From Vicinamibacterales bacterium (GTDB lineage Bacteria; Acidobacteriota; Vicinamibacteria; Vicinamibacterales; UBA2999): a stretch of DNA of 64,000 nucleotides. The notes below the pieces were generated by a model. The model made no database searches, had not been told where the DNA came from, and saw nothing but the letters and a program-made list of their open reading frames with translations. This document shows, one piece after another, positions 34,354-42,107 of this stretch (position 1 is the first letter of the stretch; each line of letters begins with the position of its first letter). The stretch spans positions 62,001-126,000 of the forward strand of contig JAUXWO010000030.1 of the NCBI GenBank assembly GCA_030680175.1. The letters are read 5' to 3'. Both the position numbers and the translations under genes were made by a program.

Positions 34354-35445
34354 ATGCCCCCCACCCGCGTCCTGATCGTCGATCCCGTCGCGCCTGACGG
34401 CGCGGCCGTGGCCGAGGCAGCGGCGGTGCTGCGGGCGGGAGGACTCGTGGTGTTTCCCACCGAAACGGTCTACGGTCTCGGGGCCTCGGCGCTCGATGCC
34501 GCGGCCATCGCCGGGATCTTCCGCGCAAAGGAGCGGCCCTCCACCGATCCGTTGATCGTGCATGTCGCGTCCCTCGCCGAGGTGTCGGACGTGGCGCGCG
34601 AGATACCGGCGGTCGCCGCCGTGCTGGCCGCGCGATTCTGGCCGGGGCCGCTCACGCTGATCCTGCCGAAGCGGGAGGAGGTGCCGGCGTCGGTGACCGC
34701 CGGGCTCGACTCCGTCGGTGTGCGAGTCCCCGCGCATCCGGTCGCGCTGGCGCTGCTCCGCGCGGCGGGGGTGCCCGTGGCGGCGCCGAGCGCCAACCGC
34801 TTCTCCCGCCCGAGCCCGACGCGCGCGGCCCACGTGCTCGAGGACCTCGAGGGGCGCGTGGACCTCGTGCTCGATGCCGGCGCGACCGACATCGGCGTGG
34901 AATCCACCGTGCTCGACCTGACCGTCGATCCCCCGCTCGTGCGCCGGCCCGGCGGCGTCTCGCTCGAGGCGCTCCGCGAGGTGCTGCCGGAGGTGGCGAT
35001 CGTCGACCGCGTGGCGGACGCCGCCGTGGCGCAGGAGGCGCCGGGGCAGTTGCTGCGCCACTACGCCCCCCGCGCGCCGCTCACGTGCTACGACGGAGCA
35101 CCCGCGCTCGTCGTCACGCGGCTGGCCGCCGAGGCACGGGCGCAGGTGGGGGCGGGACTGCGCATCGGCATCCTGGCGTCCGAGGAAGACCTGCTGGCGC
35201 TGGCGCCGATGGTGGCCGCACTGGGCGCGCGAGGCCGCGTGGAGACCCGCGCGTATGGGTCGCGCCGCGACCCGGCGCGCGCCGCGCGCGAGCTGTTCGA
35301 GGCCCTGCGCGGACTCGATGCCACCGGGGTGGACCGGATGCTCGCGGCGATGCCGGCGACCGGGGGCATCGGGCGCGCGATGCGCGACCGGCTGATGCGC
35401 GCGGCAGAGGGCAGGGTCGTCCCGGTGCGAGGTCCCGCGTCCTAA
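34354..35445 (+). CDS. Threonylcarbamoyl-AMP synthase (Sua5 type)
   Basis: It makes threonylcarbamoyl-AMP from threonine, bicarbonate and ATP for the t6A tRNA modification. The N-terminal YrdC domain (about 10-200) has VFPTETVYGLGASA, FRAKERPSTDPLIVHV, FWPGPLTLIL and VAAPSANRFSRPSPTRA. A linker with APGQLLRHYAPRAPL leads to the C-terminal Sua5 domain (about 250-363), which distinguishes it from the short TsaC. The 363-residue length is normal. The ATG directly abuts a GCGAACA heptad array with no Shine-Dalgarno sequence, so initiation may be unusual or coupled to upstream translation. Confidence 0.92.
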   Translation: MPPTRVLIVDPVAPDGAAVAEAAAVLRAGGLVVFPTETVYGLGASALDAAAIAGIFRAKERPSTDPLIVHVASLAEVSDVAREIPAVAAVLAARFWPGPLTLILPKREEVPASVTAGLDSVGVRVPAHPVALALLRAAGVPVAAPSANRFSRPSPTRAAHVLEDLEGRVDLVLDAGATDIGVESTVLDLTVDPPLVRRPGGVSLEALREVLPEVAIVDRVADAAVAQEAPGQLLRHYAPRAPLTCYDGAPALVVTRLAAEARAQVGAGLRIGILASEEDLLALAPMVAALGARGRVETRAYGSRRDPARAARELFEALRGLDATGVDRMLAAMPATGGIGRAMRDRLMRAAEGRVVPVRGPAS

Positions 35446-35553
35446 TCCCAGAAGGCACTTGAGTTGCCGTCGCTCCGGCCTCCGGGAGCGCGCGCTCGCA
35501 ACCTGCGCCTCCGTGCGCGAGCGCTTTCGTGCTGACGCCCATCGCGCGCCTCC

Positions 35554-35664
35554 CTGGTGGAGTGTATCGACTGAAGAGGTACTACCAGCGCCTCTGCTCA
35601 GCCGCGATTCTGCGGGCCGCCCAGCGGGCGGCCCGGTAGTAGACCGTCAACGACACCCCACTAG
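35554..35664. repeat. 111-bp terminal-inverted-repeat element, copy 1
   Basis: The ends CTGGTGGAGTGT and ACACCCCACTAG are imperfect inverted repeats. The interior holds a strong hairpin, GGGCCGCCC-AGC-GGGCGGCCC (about 35614-35634). The whole unit matches the reverse complement of 52910-53020 over the same length, with about 13 differences by hand alignment (about 88 %). The rest of the 375-base spacer between sua5 and the reductase gene shows no gene or other signal that I can support. Confidence 0.85.
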
Positions 35665-35820
35665 TCGGCCCTCCGCGACGCCAGCTCAAGTGCCGCTCGG
35701 GATAGGGACGGCGTCCACGGGCACGCCGGGGCCCGGTTGCCGGGGGCGAAACGCTCAGCTACACTGCGGCAAGGTTCGGTGCCGCCCGCCCCGCCTCAAT
35801 CTGGCGTATCGTCAGTAGTC

Positions 35821-36393
35821 ATGACCACCGCACACATCCTCGCGTTCGCCGGCAGCGCGCGCCGTGAATCCTGGAACCGCAAGGTGCTGGCGGTGGCCGT
35901 CGCCGGGGCGCGTGCGGCCGGTGCCGAGGTGACCGTCGTCAACCTCGGGGACTATCCGATGCCCCTCTACCACGCGGACTGGCACGAGGAGCACGGCGTG
36001 CCGGAGGCGATGCGCGCGCTGCGGACGCTGATGATGGCCGCGAATGGCCTGCTGGTCGCGAGCCCCGAGTACAACACGTCCATCACGCCGCTGCTGAAGA
36101 ACACCATCGACTGGCTGTCGCAGGACGTGGACGGCGAGAGCGGACGCGCGCCGTTCGAAGGCAAGGTCGGGGGCCTGATGGGCGCCTCCAATGGGGCGTT
36201 CGGCACCATCCGTGCGCTGCCCCACGTGTCGTCGATCTTGTCCAACCTCGGCGTGCTCATGCTGCCGATCGTCGCGGTGCCCGGCGTGGCGAAGGCGTTC
36301 GACGCCTCGGGCCGTATGACCAACGAGCGGCTCGAGCAGCGGCTGTCCGCGCTCGGCACACGCGTGGCGGCCACCATCGTCAAGCTGGGCTAG
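35821..36393 (+). CDS. NAD(P)H-dependent FMN reductase
   Basis: A 190-residue flavodoxin-fold protein. FAGSARRESWNRKVLAVAV binds the FMN phosphate, and ASPEYNTSITPLLKNTIDWL is the signature that contacts the isoalloxazine ring. VGGLMGASNGAFGTIRALPH lies in the C-terminal part. It should reduce FMN, quinones or other acceptors with NAD(P)H. The frame is open upstream to 35737, but ATG 35821 gives the usual N-terminus. The methyltransferase gene begins 5 bases after its stop. Confidence 0.87.
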   Translation: MTTAHILAFAGSARRESWNRKVLAVAVAGARAAGAEVTVVNLGDYPMPLYHADWHEEHGVPEAMRALRTLMMAANGLLVASPEYNTSITPLLKNTIDWLSQDVDGESGRAPFEGKVGGLMGASNGAFGTIRALPHVSSILSNLGVLMLPIVAVPGVAKAFDASGRMTNERLEQRLSALGTRVAATIVKLG

Positions 36394-36397
36394 TGCA

Positions 36398-37180
36398 GTG
36401 TCCGTCATCAGCGAATACGACAGCTTCGCCGACATCTACGAGGTGTGGACCGACACGGCGGCGTCGACGGGGGCCAACCTGGCGTTCTACGTGGACGCCT
36501 ACGTGAACGCGGCGGGCCCGGTCGTGGAACTCGGTGTCGGCGATGGCCGTATTGCCGTGGCGGCGGCAGCCAGGGGACGATCCGTGATCGGCGTCGATCT
36601 CTCGACGGCCATGCTCGAGCGGTGCCGTCGTCGCGCGGAGAGCGCCGGCGTCGGCGGCCGGCTCACGCTCCTGCACGCCGATTTCCGGCATTTTGAGCTC
36701 GCGGCCCCCGCGGGCTTGATCGCCTTGCCTTACCACAGCCTCGGCCACCTGACGTCGGTGGACGACAAGCGTCACGCCCTCGCGCACGTGTTCTCGCAGC
36801 TTCGGCCCGGCGGGCGCTTCGTCTTCGACGATTTCCTGATGACGCCGGCCCTCATCGACCACATGCGGCGGGTCCAGCTGCGCGCGGAGTATCGTTCGAC
36901 CGCAGGCGTCGACACGCTGTTGTGGGTCACCTCCCTGGTGGATCCGGCGTCTCAGTCGATCAAGGTGGTGACATGGGAGGATCAACTCGACACGGAAGGG
37001 ACACTCTGCCAGAGACGGTATCGCCGGCTGAGCCTCAGCTGGCTCGAGCCGTCGCAGGCGCGCACGCTCCTCACCGATGCCGGGTTCGTGGTCGAGGCGT
37101 GCTTCGGGGATTTCGCCGGCACGCCGTTCTCGGACGCCACGGCGCACGAGCAGGTCTGGATCGCCCGCAGGCCTCTGTAA
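36398..37180 (+). CDS. Class I SAM-dependent methyltransferase
   Basis: A 260-residue Rossmann methyltransferase. The SAM motif I VVELGVGDGRIAVAAAARG is near residues 42-60. Acidic loop VIGVDLSTAMLERC, motif LLHADFRHFEL and the AHVFSQLRPGGRFVFDDFLM segment follow in the expected order. The substrate cannot be predicted. It begins with GTG 36398, 5 bases after the reductase, and is followed at 14 bases by folB, so it may belong to the same transcript. Confidence 0.85.
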   Translation: MSVISEYDSFADIYEVWTDTAASTGANLAFYVDAYVNAAGPVVELGVGDGRIAVAAAARGRSVIGVDLSTAMLERCRRRAESAGVGGRLTLLHADFRHFELAAPAGLIALPYHSLGHLTSVDDKRHALAHVFSQLRPGGRFVFDDFLMTPALIDHMRRVQLRAEYRSTAGVDTLLWVTSLVDPASQSIKVVTWEDQLDTEGTLCQRRYRRLSLSWLEPSQARTLLTDAGFVVEACFGDFAGTPFSDATAHEQVWIARRPL

Positions 37181-37193
37181 GGGAGCACACGTC

Positions 37194-37553
37194 ATGATCG
37201 GCACGACCGGCCTGCAGGGCCTTCAGGTGGACTGCATCGTTGGCATCCACCCGCACGAGCGGGAAGCACCCCAGTCGGTGATTCTTGATATCGAGATGGA
37301 CTACGATTTCGCGGCGGCGGCGGCGGCCGACACGATCGACGATGCGGTCGACTACGCCGGGGCGGCCAGCCTGGTGACGGCGCTTGCCGTCGGCCGCGGG
37401 TTCCAGCTGATCGAGACGATGGCCGAGGAGACGGCCGCGATGCTGCTCGCGCGGTTTCCGCCGGTGCGGTGCGTCCGGATCGAGATCCGCAAGCCCGCCG
37501 CCGTCCCGGCGGCCGCGTGTGCGTTCGTGCGCGTGGAGCGCGCGCGATCATGA
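37194..37553 (+). CDS. folB: Dihydroneopterin aldolase
   Basis: It cleaves dihydroneopterin to hydroxymethyl-dihydropterin in folate synthesis. The 119 residues have GLQVDCIVGIHPHEREAPQS (with the conserved Glu), a DAVDYAGAASLVTAL segment, and GRGFQLIETMAEETAAMLL with the pterin-binding Glu. The catalytic Lys lies in IRKPAAVPAA. AGGGAG lies upstream of ATG 37194. Its ATGA end overlaps a pteridine-reductase-like SDR gene, so pterin metabolism is the likely shared role. Confidence 0.92.
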   Translation: MIGTTGLQGLQVDCIVGIHPHEREAPQSVILDIEMDYDFAAAAAADTIDDAVDYAGAASLVTALAVGRGFQLIETMAEETAAMLLARFPPVRCVRIEIRKPAAVPAAACAFVRVERARS

Positions 37554-38275
37554 GTGGGCAGGCGCCTGTCGCCGTCGTGACCGGCGGCGCACGCCGGCTT
37601 GGCCGGCACCTGTGCCTGCGGCTCGCGGCCCGTGGGTACGACGTCGTGATCCTCTACCGGCGCTCTGACGAGGCCGCCCGTGCGCTCGAGCAGGAGATCG
37701 CCAGCACCGGGCGGCGCGCCAGGGCGCGGGCGGTGGACGTCGGGGTCGAACCGCAGGTCGCCGAGGCCTTCGCGGAGATCGCGCGTGCGGAGGGCCGCGT
37801 CGATCTGCTGGTGAACAATGTGGGCAACTACAACCCGCAACCGATCACGCGCCTGACGCCGGCGGTGTGGGATGCGACGCTGGCGGCCAACCTCTCGGGC
37901 GCCTACTACTGCTCGTTTCACGCGCTTCCGCTGATGCCGGCGCACGGCAGCATCATCAACATCGGGATGGCCGGTCTCGAGGGCATCCGCGCCAACGTGC
38001 GGGGCGCCGACTACTACGTCAGCAAGACGGGCCTGCTCTCGCTGACCCGGTCGCTGGCGGTCGCGTACGCCGACCGGCACATCCGGGTGAACATGGTGTC
38101 GCCGGGCCAGCTCGATAACTCCGTCGACCTGCCGCCGCCAGACCAGATCGGGGAGACGGTGCCGCTCGGCAGGGCGGGCGAACTGCAGGATGTCGCGCAG
38201 GCGGTGGAGTACCTGCTCGACGCCAGTTACGTCACCGGCGCCAACATCGACGTGGCAGGCGGCTACCGGCTCTAG
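37550..38275 (+). CDS. SDR oxidoreductase, pteridine-reductase-like (FolM type)
   Basis: A 241-residue short-chain dehydrogenase. TGGARRLG (11-18) is the TGxxxRxG form of the NADPH loop seen in pteridine reductases (PTR1, FolM), rather than the common TGxxxGxG. Catalytic Y155xxxK159 is present. The usual Ser is missing (INIGMAGLEG), as also happens in PTR1-like enzymes. Overlap with folB supports a role in reducing dihydropterins or dihydrofolate; this is inference from motif and context. It ends with TAG sharing a base with the next gene's GTG. Confidence 0.82.
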   Translation: MSGQAPVAVVTGGARRLGRHLCLRLAARGYDVVILYRRSDEAARALEQEIASTGRRARARAVDVGVEPQVAEAFAEIARAEGRVDLLVNNVGNYNPQPITRLTPAVWDATLAANLSGAYYCSFHALPLMPAHGSIINIGMAGLEGIRANVRGADYYVSKTGLLSLTRSLAVAYADRHIRVNMVSPGQLDNSVDLPPPDQIGETVPLGRAGELQDVAQAVEYLLDASYVTGANIDVAGGYRL

Positions 38276-39453
38276 TGGAGGGTCCCGACTCGCGGCCGAT
38301 GGTCACCAGCGCCTCCGCGCTTCTGCCGCTCTGGAACCGCGCCGACGAATGGGCGCGCCGCCTGGCGATGGTCAGAGACGCGCGGTCGTTCCTGTACCTG
38401 TCCACCTACTACGTCGAACACGATCCCTACGGCGCCGGGCTGCTGACGGAACTCATCGCGGCCCAGCGTCGTGGCGTGGCGGTCAACCTCCTCATCGACG
38501 GCTTCGGGCAGCGCCTGGGCGGGGTGCTGATGTCGCGCGAAGAGAGGGCGTCACTGGCCGCGATGCTGGACGACCTGCGCGGCGCAGGGGCGGTCGTCGC
38601 GACCTACCAGCCGGTGCGGGCGGTGCAGCGATGGCTCGGCGGCGGCCAGCACGTGAAGATCCAGTTGTCCGAGGCGGGGGAGGCGCTGTTCGGCAGCAGC
38701 AACCTGAGCCGCTCGTCCTTCGAGGGCTGGAACGAGTACGCCGTGGCGCTGCGCGGCCCCGTCGTCCGGACGCTCCTCGAGAGCTACCGTGAGATTGGTG
38801 GCGCCGTCGTCGAGTCGCATCTCCGCGACCTGGACGAGGTGGCGGAGGCCGGCGCCGCGGACCACCGCCTCGAGTACTGGCTCTGCAACCCGAACCACGC
38901 ACAGGGGCCGGCGGGCCCGCTCGGCTGGCGCGGCCGCAACGTGGTGACCGACGTCCTGGTCGAACAGCTGTCGGCCGCGCGGCGGTCCATCGCGATCACC
39001 AGCTTCTACTTCAAGCCGGTGGAGTCCCTGCTGGCGGCCCTGGTCGACGCGGCGCGGCGGGGCGTCCACGTCGAGGTGCACCATTCGCACCGCGAGGCGC
39101 TGCCGGCCACCGACCTGGCGTGGATCGCGGCGGCCACGCACTACAATCGCCTCCTGGAGGCGGGTGTGCACGTCTACGAGAACCGCCGCGGCGAGCACTC
39201 GAAGATTGTGCTGGTGGACGACGCGTGGGTGGCGTTCGGGAGCTACAACTTCGAACACGCGGCCCACGATCGCCTGGCCGAGGCCATGCTCGTCAGCCGC
39301 GATGCGCGGGCGACGCAGCCGGCCGCGGCGATCTTCGGCCAACTGCGCCGGCATCCGGACAACGCACGGGTCACACCGCACAGTGTGGCCAGTTGGCCCG
39401 CACGGCTCAAGGCCCGGCGCTGGCTCTACGGAGGATTCAGGCGGTGGATGTAA
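38275..39453 (+). CDS. Phospholipase D-like (HKD) protein
   Basis: The 392 residues hold two HKD-type motifs. The second, HSKIVLVDDAWVAFGSYNFE (about 304-323), is canonical HxKx4D with the downstream GSxN. The first, HVKIQLSEAGEALFGSSNLS (about 125-144), has Glu in place of the Asp. Cardiolipin synthases and related phosphatidyltransferases have this two-domain layout, but no membrane segment is obvious, so the substrate is open. GTG 38275 overlaps the previous stop; ATG 38299 is a possible start. Confidence 0.82.
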   Translation: MEGPDSRPMVTSASALLPLWNRADEWARRLAMVRDARSFLYLSTYYVEHDPYGAGLLTELIAAQRRGVAVNLLIDGFGQRLGGVLMSREERASLAAMLDDLRGAGAVVATYQPVRAVQRWLGGGQHVKIQLSEAGEALFGSSNLSRSSFEGWNEYAVALRGPVVRTLLESYREIGGAVVESHLRDLDEVAEAGAADHRLEYWLCNPNHAQGPAGPLGWRGRNVVTDVLVEQLSAARRSIAITSFYFKPVESLLAALVDAARRGVHVEVHHSHREALPATDLAWIAAATHYNRLLEAGVHVYENRRGEHSKIVLVDDAWVAFGSYNFEHAAHDRLAEAMLVSRDARATQPAAAIFGQLRRHPDNARVTPHSVASWPARLKARRWLYGGFRRWM

Positions 39454-40094
39454 CGCGCGGGGGCGCGCACGGGAGCCCGAGTGTGCCGGCAGACGAGCTG
39501 CGCTTCACCGAGATCGAGCACAAGTACGTCCTCGACGAGGGGTTCGACCTGGCGCGCTTTCGTCAGGCCGTCTCGGCCCTGGGCCCCATCCGGACGAGCA
39601 CCGTTGACGTCCGCGACCGGTACTTCCTGACGGAGGCGGGGCGCGCGCGCGGCTTCCTCCTGCGGCATCGCTACGATGCCGAACTGCACCACCTGACGGT
39701 CAAGGCCCTCGAGTCCGACACAGAGGTCCGTGTCGAGGTCAACCTGGACCTCGGGCATCATGCCGGCGACCAGGCGGCGCAGGTCGACGCGTTCGCGAAC
39801 CAGCTCGGGGTGCTCTGGCGCGGCTCGCTGCACAAGACGCTGGAGGTGTGGTACTTCCCCGACTGCGAAGTCGTGTACTACGAAGCGTCGACGCCGGCAC
39901 GCGCCGTGCGCTGCATCGAGTTCGAGGCCACGCGCAAGGGCTCGCTGGAGGAGGCGCGGGCGACGCTTGAACGCTTCGAGCGCGCCACCGGTGTGGCCGG
40001 CATGGCCAGATCGCGACGGTCGCTCCCGCAACTCCTGTTCCCCGAGCTGGACGATCTCTGTTCCCGCGGCGGAGTGGGGGGTGTCCTGCTATGA
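39444..40094 (+). CDS. CYTH-domain protein (triphosphate tunnel metalloenzyme)
   Basis: A protein of about 216 residues. ExExK is present as FTEIEHKY (E23, E25, K27), the metal- and triphosphate-binding start of the CYTH tunnel. RDRYFLTEAGRARGFLLRHR, HHLTVKALES and RCIEFEATRKGSLEEA supply further tunnel strands. Relatives hydrolyse tripolyphosphate or thiamine triphosphate, or cyclise ATP. GTG 39444 is chosen because GGAGG at 39430-39434 precedes it; it overlaps the end of the PLD gene. Inorganic pyrophosphatase follows 9 bases later, consistent with phosphate metabolism. Confidence 0.82.
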   Translation: MDVTRGGAHGSPSVPADELRFTEIEHKYVLDEGFDLARFRQAVSALGPIRTSTVDVRDRYFLTEAGRARGFLLRHRYDAELHHLTVKALESDTEVRVEVNLDLGHHAGDQAAQVDAFANQLGVLWRGSLHKTLEVWYFPDCEVVYYEASTPARAVRCIEFEATRKGSLEEARATLERFERATGVAGMARSRRSLPQLLFPELDDLCSRGGVGGVLL

Positions 40095-40103
40095 TCGAGG
40101 CAT

Positions 40104-40649
40104 ATGCACGCCTGGCACGACATCTACGTTGACGACCACCTGATTGACAATGCGTTCCCTGTCGTCATCGAAGTGCCGATGGGCAGCAAGAACAAGTACG
40201 AGCTTGACAAGGAGACGGGGCTGCTGCGGCTCGATCGCGTCCTGCACAGCGCCGTGCACTACCCGGCCAACTACGGGTTCATTCCCCGCACGTTCTGTGA
40301 CGACTGGGATCCGCTCGATGCGCTGGTGCTCGGGCAGGAGCCCGTGGACCCGCTGACGATTGTCGAAGCCCGCGCCATCGGCGTGATGCGGATGCGCGAC
40401 GAGAAGGGCATCGACGACAAGATCATCGCCGTCTCGGTGAAGGATCCGGCCGTCACCGACTACTACGCCCACCAGCACCTGCCGCAGTACCTGCTCCGCG
40501 AGATCCGCCGCTTCTTCGAGGACTACAAGACACTCGAGAACAAGCAGGTGATCGTCGAGGACTTCCTGGGCATCGAGGAGGCCATGAAGATCATCCGCGC
40601 CGCACTCGAGATGTACCGCCAGTTGAGGCGAGGGGAGCTCAAGAACTAG
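40104..40649 (+). CDS. ppa: Inorganic pyrophosphatase, family I
   Basis: It hydrolyses pyrophosphate to two phosphates, driving biosynthetic reactions. The 181 residues have [38 protein letters not shown] with the signature D67-x-D69-P-x-D72, and the third metal site in KDP and [10 protein letters not shown] regions. Length is normal for the bacterial hexameric type. It lies 9 bases after the CYTH gene. A heptad repeat array begins 4 bases after its stop codon. Confidence 0.95.
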   Translation: MHAWHDIYVDDHLIDNAFPVVIEVPMGSKNKYELDKETGLLRLDRVLHSAVHYPANYGFIPRTFCDDWDPLDALVLGQEPVDPLTIVEARAIGVMRMRDEKGIDDKIIAVSVKDPAVTDYYAHQHLPQYLLREIRRFFEDYKTLENKQVIVEDFLGIEEAMKIIRAALEMYRQLRRGELKN

Positions 40650-40653
40650 ACGG

Positions 40654-40740
40654 GGGATCGGGGATCAGGGATCGGGGATCGGGGGCCGCGCCGAGAGCCG
40701 AAAGCTGATCGCCGATCGCTGACCGCCGATAGCCGACAGC
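40654..40740. repeat. Two 7-bp tandem repeat arrays (GGGATCG; GCCGATC/GCTGATC)
   Basis: Four GGGATCG/GGGATCA units fill 40654-40681. After an 8-base gap, seven units (GCCGAGA, GCCGAAA, GCTGATC, GCCGATC, GCTGACC, GCCGATA, GCCGACA) fill 40690-40738. They lie between the ppa stop and the frameshifted tail of the protease on the other strand, a convergent junction. Confidence 0.85.
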
Positions 40741-40774
40741 GGCGCGAGCCGCGAGCCTCCTGGCGAGCGCCCTT

Positions 40775-40998
40775 CTACTGCCCCCAGTCCATGCGGTGCG
40801 TGCGCAGGACGTCGCGGACCACTCCGGGCAGGACGCCCGCGCGGCGTTGCAGGACTGCTTGAAGCGTGCCCAGTACTCGTCCACCTGGTCCGCGCGGCGC
40901 GCCCGGCGCCTGGCTGACCTGCGCGAAGGCCCGCGCCCCCTGCTCGCGGCGTGCGTCGGTCTCGCTCGGTGCGGATCCGTCGGCGGTCGGATGGGCCG
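40775..40998 (-). pseudogene. Frameshifted C-terminal extension of the trypsin-like protease
   Basis: After the in-frame stop of the protease (40999-41001), codon-like sequence continues. In another frame it reads GSAAPSGPLTAHPTADGSAP then SETDARREQGARAFAQVSQ. It returns to the protease frame as ADQVDEYWARFKQSCNA and then switches again to GVLPGVVRDVLRTHRMDWGQ, with stop at 40775-40777. Every piece has almost only G or C in third positions, as real genes here do. This suggests an extended tail broken by about three indels, from true decay or sequencing error. Confidence 0.5.
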
Positions 40999-42033
40999 TC
41001 AGCGGGCCGGAGGGCGCCGCGGATCCCACGACGCATCCAGCGGCCGGCCATCGATGAGCGCCTGCACGTGGTCGATCGCCACCGCGAAGCCGAGCGACTC
41101 GGCGTCACCCTGCTTCAGGGTGGCCACCCCGATGACGCGGCCCTGACGATCGAGGAGGGGACCGCCGCTGTTCCCGGGGTTGATGGCGGCGTCGGTCTGC
41201 ACGAGCAGCACGCCGCTCGCGTTGCGCAGCGCCGAGACGATGCCGCGCGTCACCGTGTTGCGCAGGCCGAGCGGCGACCCGATGACGATCACTTCCTGTC
41301 CGGCCCGCAGGCCGCGCGACGAGCCCAGGGGCAGCACGGCGCTCGCGGGCCGCGGGGACGGCACGCGCAGCAGCGCCAGATCCGTTTCCGTCGACAGCCG
41401 CTCGACCCGCGCGGCCATCGTGGCGCCGCCCTCGAGCCGCAGCGTCACGCTGGCGTGCTGGCCGACGACGTGCGCGGTGGTGATGGCGAGGGTGGGCGCA
41501 ACGAAGAAGCCGGTGCCGCGGCTCTGGCCGGCTTCGACCATCACGACCGCGTCGATCGCGCCGGCCACGAGATCCTCCACCGCCCGCGGGGTCTCGCCCG
41601 AGAGCACCAGCGGCTCGGCCGCGGGCAGCGGCACCACCGTGGTGTCGGTGGTGGCCGACTCGCCGATGATGACCTCGTCCTCGATGGCGACGGCGCCGTC
41701 CTCGTCCTCGTCCGCGAGGTGATCTGCGAGAGGCGCCTCGAGGGCGGGTGGGGACGAGGGCGGCAGCTCCGCCGGGCGCGCGACCCACAGGCCGATCAGG
41801 AGGCCGAGTCCGACGAGGCCTGGCGCGCCCCACCACCAGAGGCGGCTGGGCATCGCGGGGGTGGCCATCGCCTCGGCCGCCGTCTCCGGCATCTCCGCCG
41901 GCCCCTCGTCGAGCGCCAGCGTGGGGGAGGGCGCGAGCGCCCCGCAGCGGCACTGCGCGATGCGCCCGGGCACCTTCCGCCCGCACGACGCACACACCCA
42001 CGGCTCGCCCGGCTGGAGCGGCAACTCGCCCAT
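40999..42033 (-). CDS. Membrane-anchored trypsin-like (S1C) serine protease with zinc ribbon
   Basis: The 344 residues begin with a cytoplasmic zinc-ribbon-like segment (C14, C17, C28, C30), then one transmembrane helix (about 66-85) and an acidic linker. A DegP-like protease domain follows with catalytic H188 (ITTAHVV), D218 (TETDLALLRV) and S289 (NPGNSGGPLL). No PDZ domain is present in this frame. It should be a periplasmic protease tethered to the inner membrane. The natural C-terminus was probably longer (see 40775-40998). Confidence 0.85.
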   Translation of the reverse strand: MGELPLQPGEPWVCASCGRKVPGRIAQCRCGALAPSPTLALDEGPAEMPETAAEAMATPAMPSRLWWWGAPGLVGLGLLIGLWVARPAELPPSSPPALEAPLADHLADEDEDGAVAIEDEVIIGESATTDTTVVPLPAAEPLVLSGETPRAVEDLVAGAIDAVVMVEAGQSRGTGFFVAPTLAITTAHVVGQHASVTLRLEGGATMAARVERLSTETDLALLRVPSPRPASAVLPLGSSRGLRAGQEVIVIGSPLGLRNTVTRGIVSALRNASGVLLVQTDAAINPGNSGGPLLDRQGRVIGVATLKQGDAESLGFAVAIDHVQALIDGRPLDASWDPRRPPAR

Positions 42034-42107
42034 GGCCTGAGTCTACGGGAGTCCCGGCACGCAGGGAAGTACCCGTTCAGGGGGGCAGCCCGGCGCGAAG
42101 GGGTCGC

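Noticed and set aside
35114-35542. Minus-strand frame with SGIRTRDLAPGR, which resembles tRNA-derived false ORFs
   Set aside because: No cloverleaf can be drawn at this place; it is antisense to the end of sua5.
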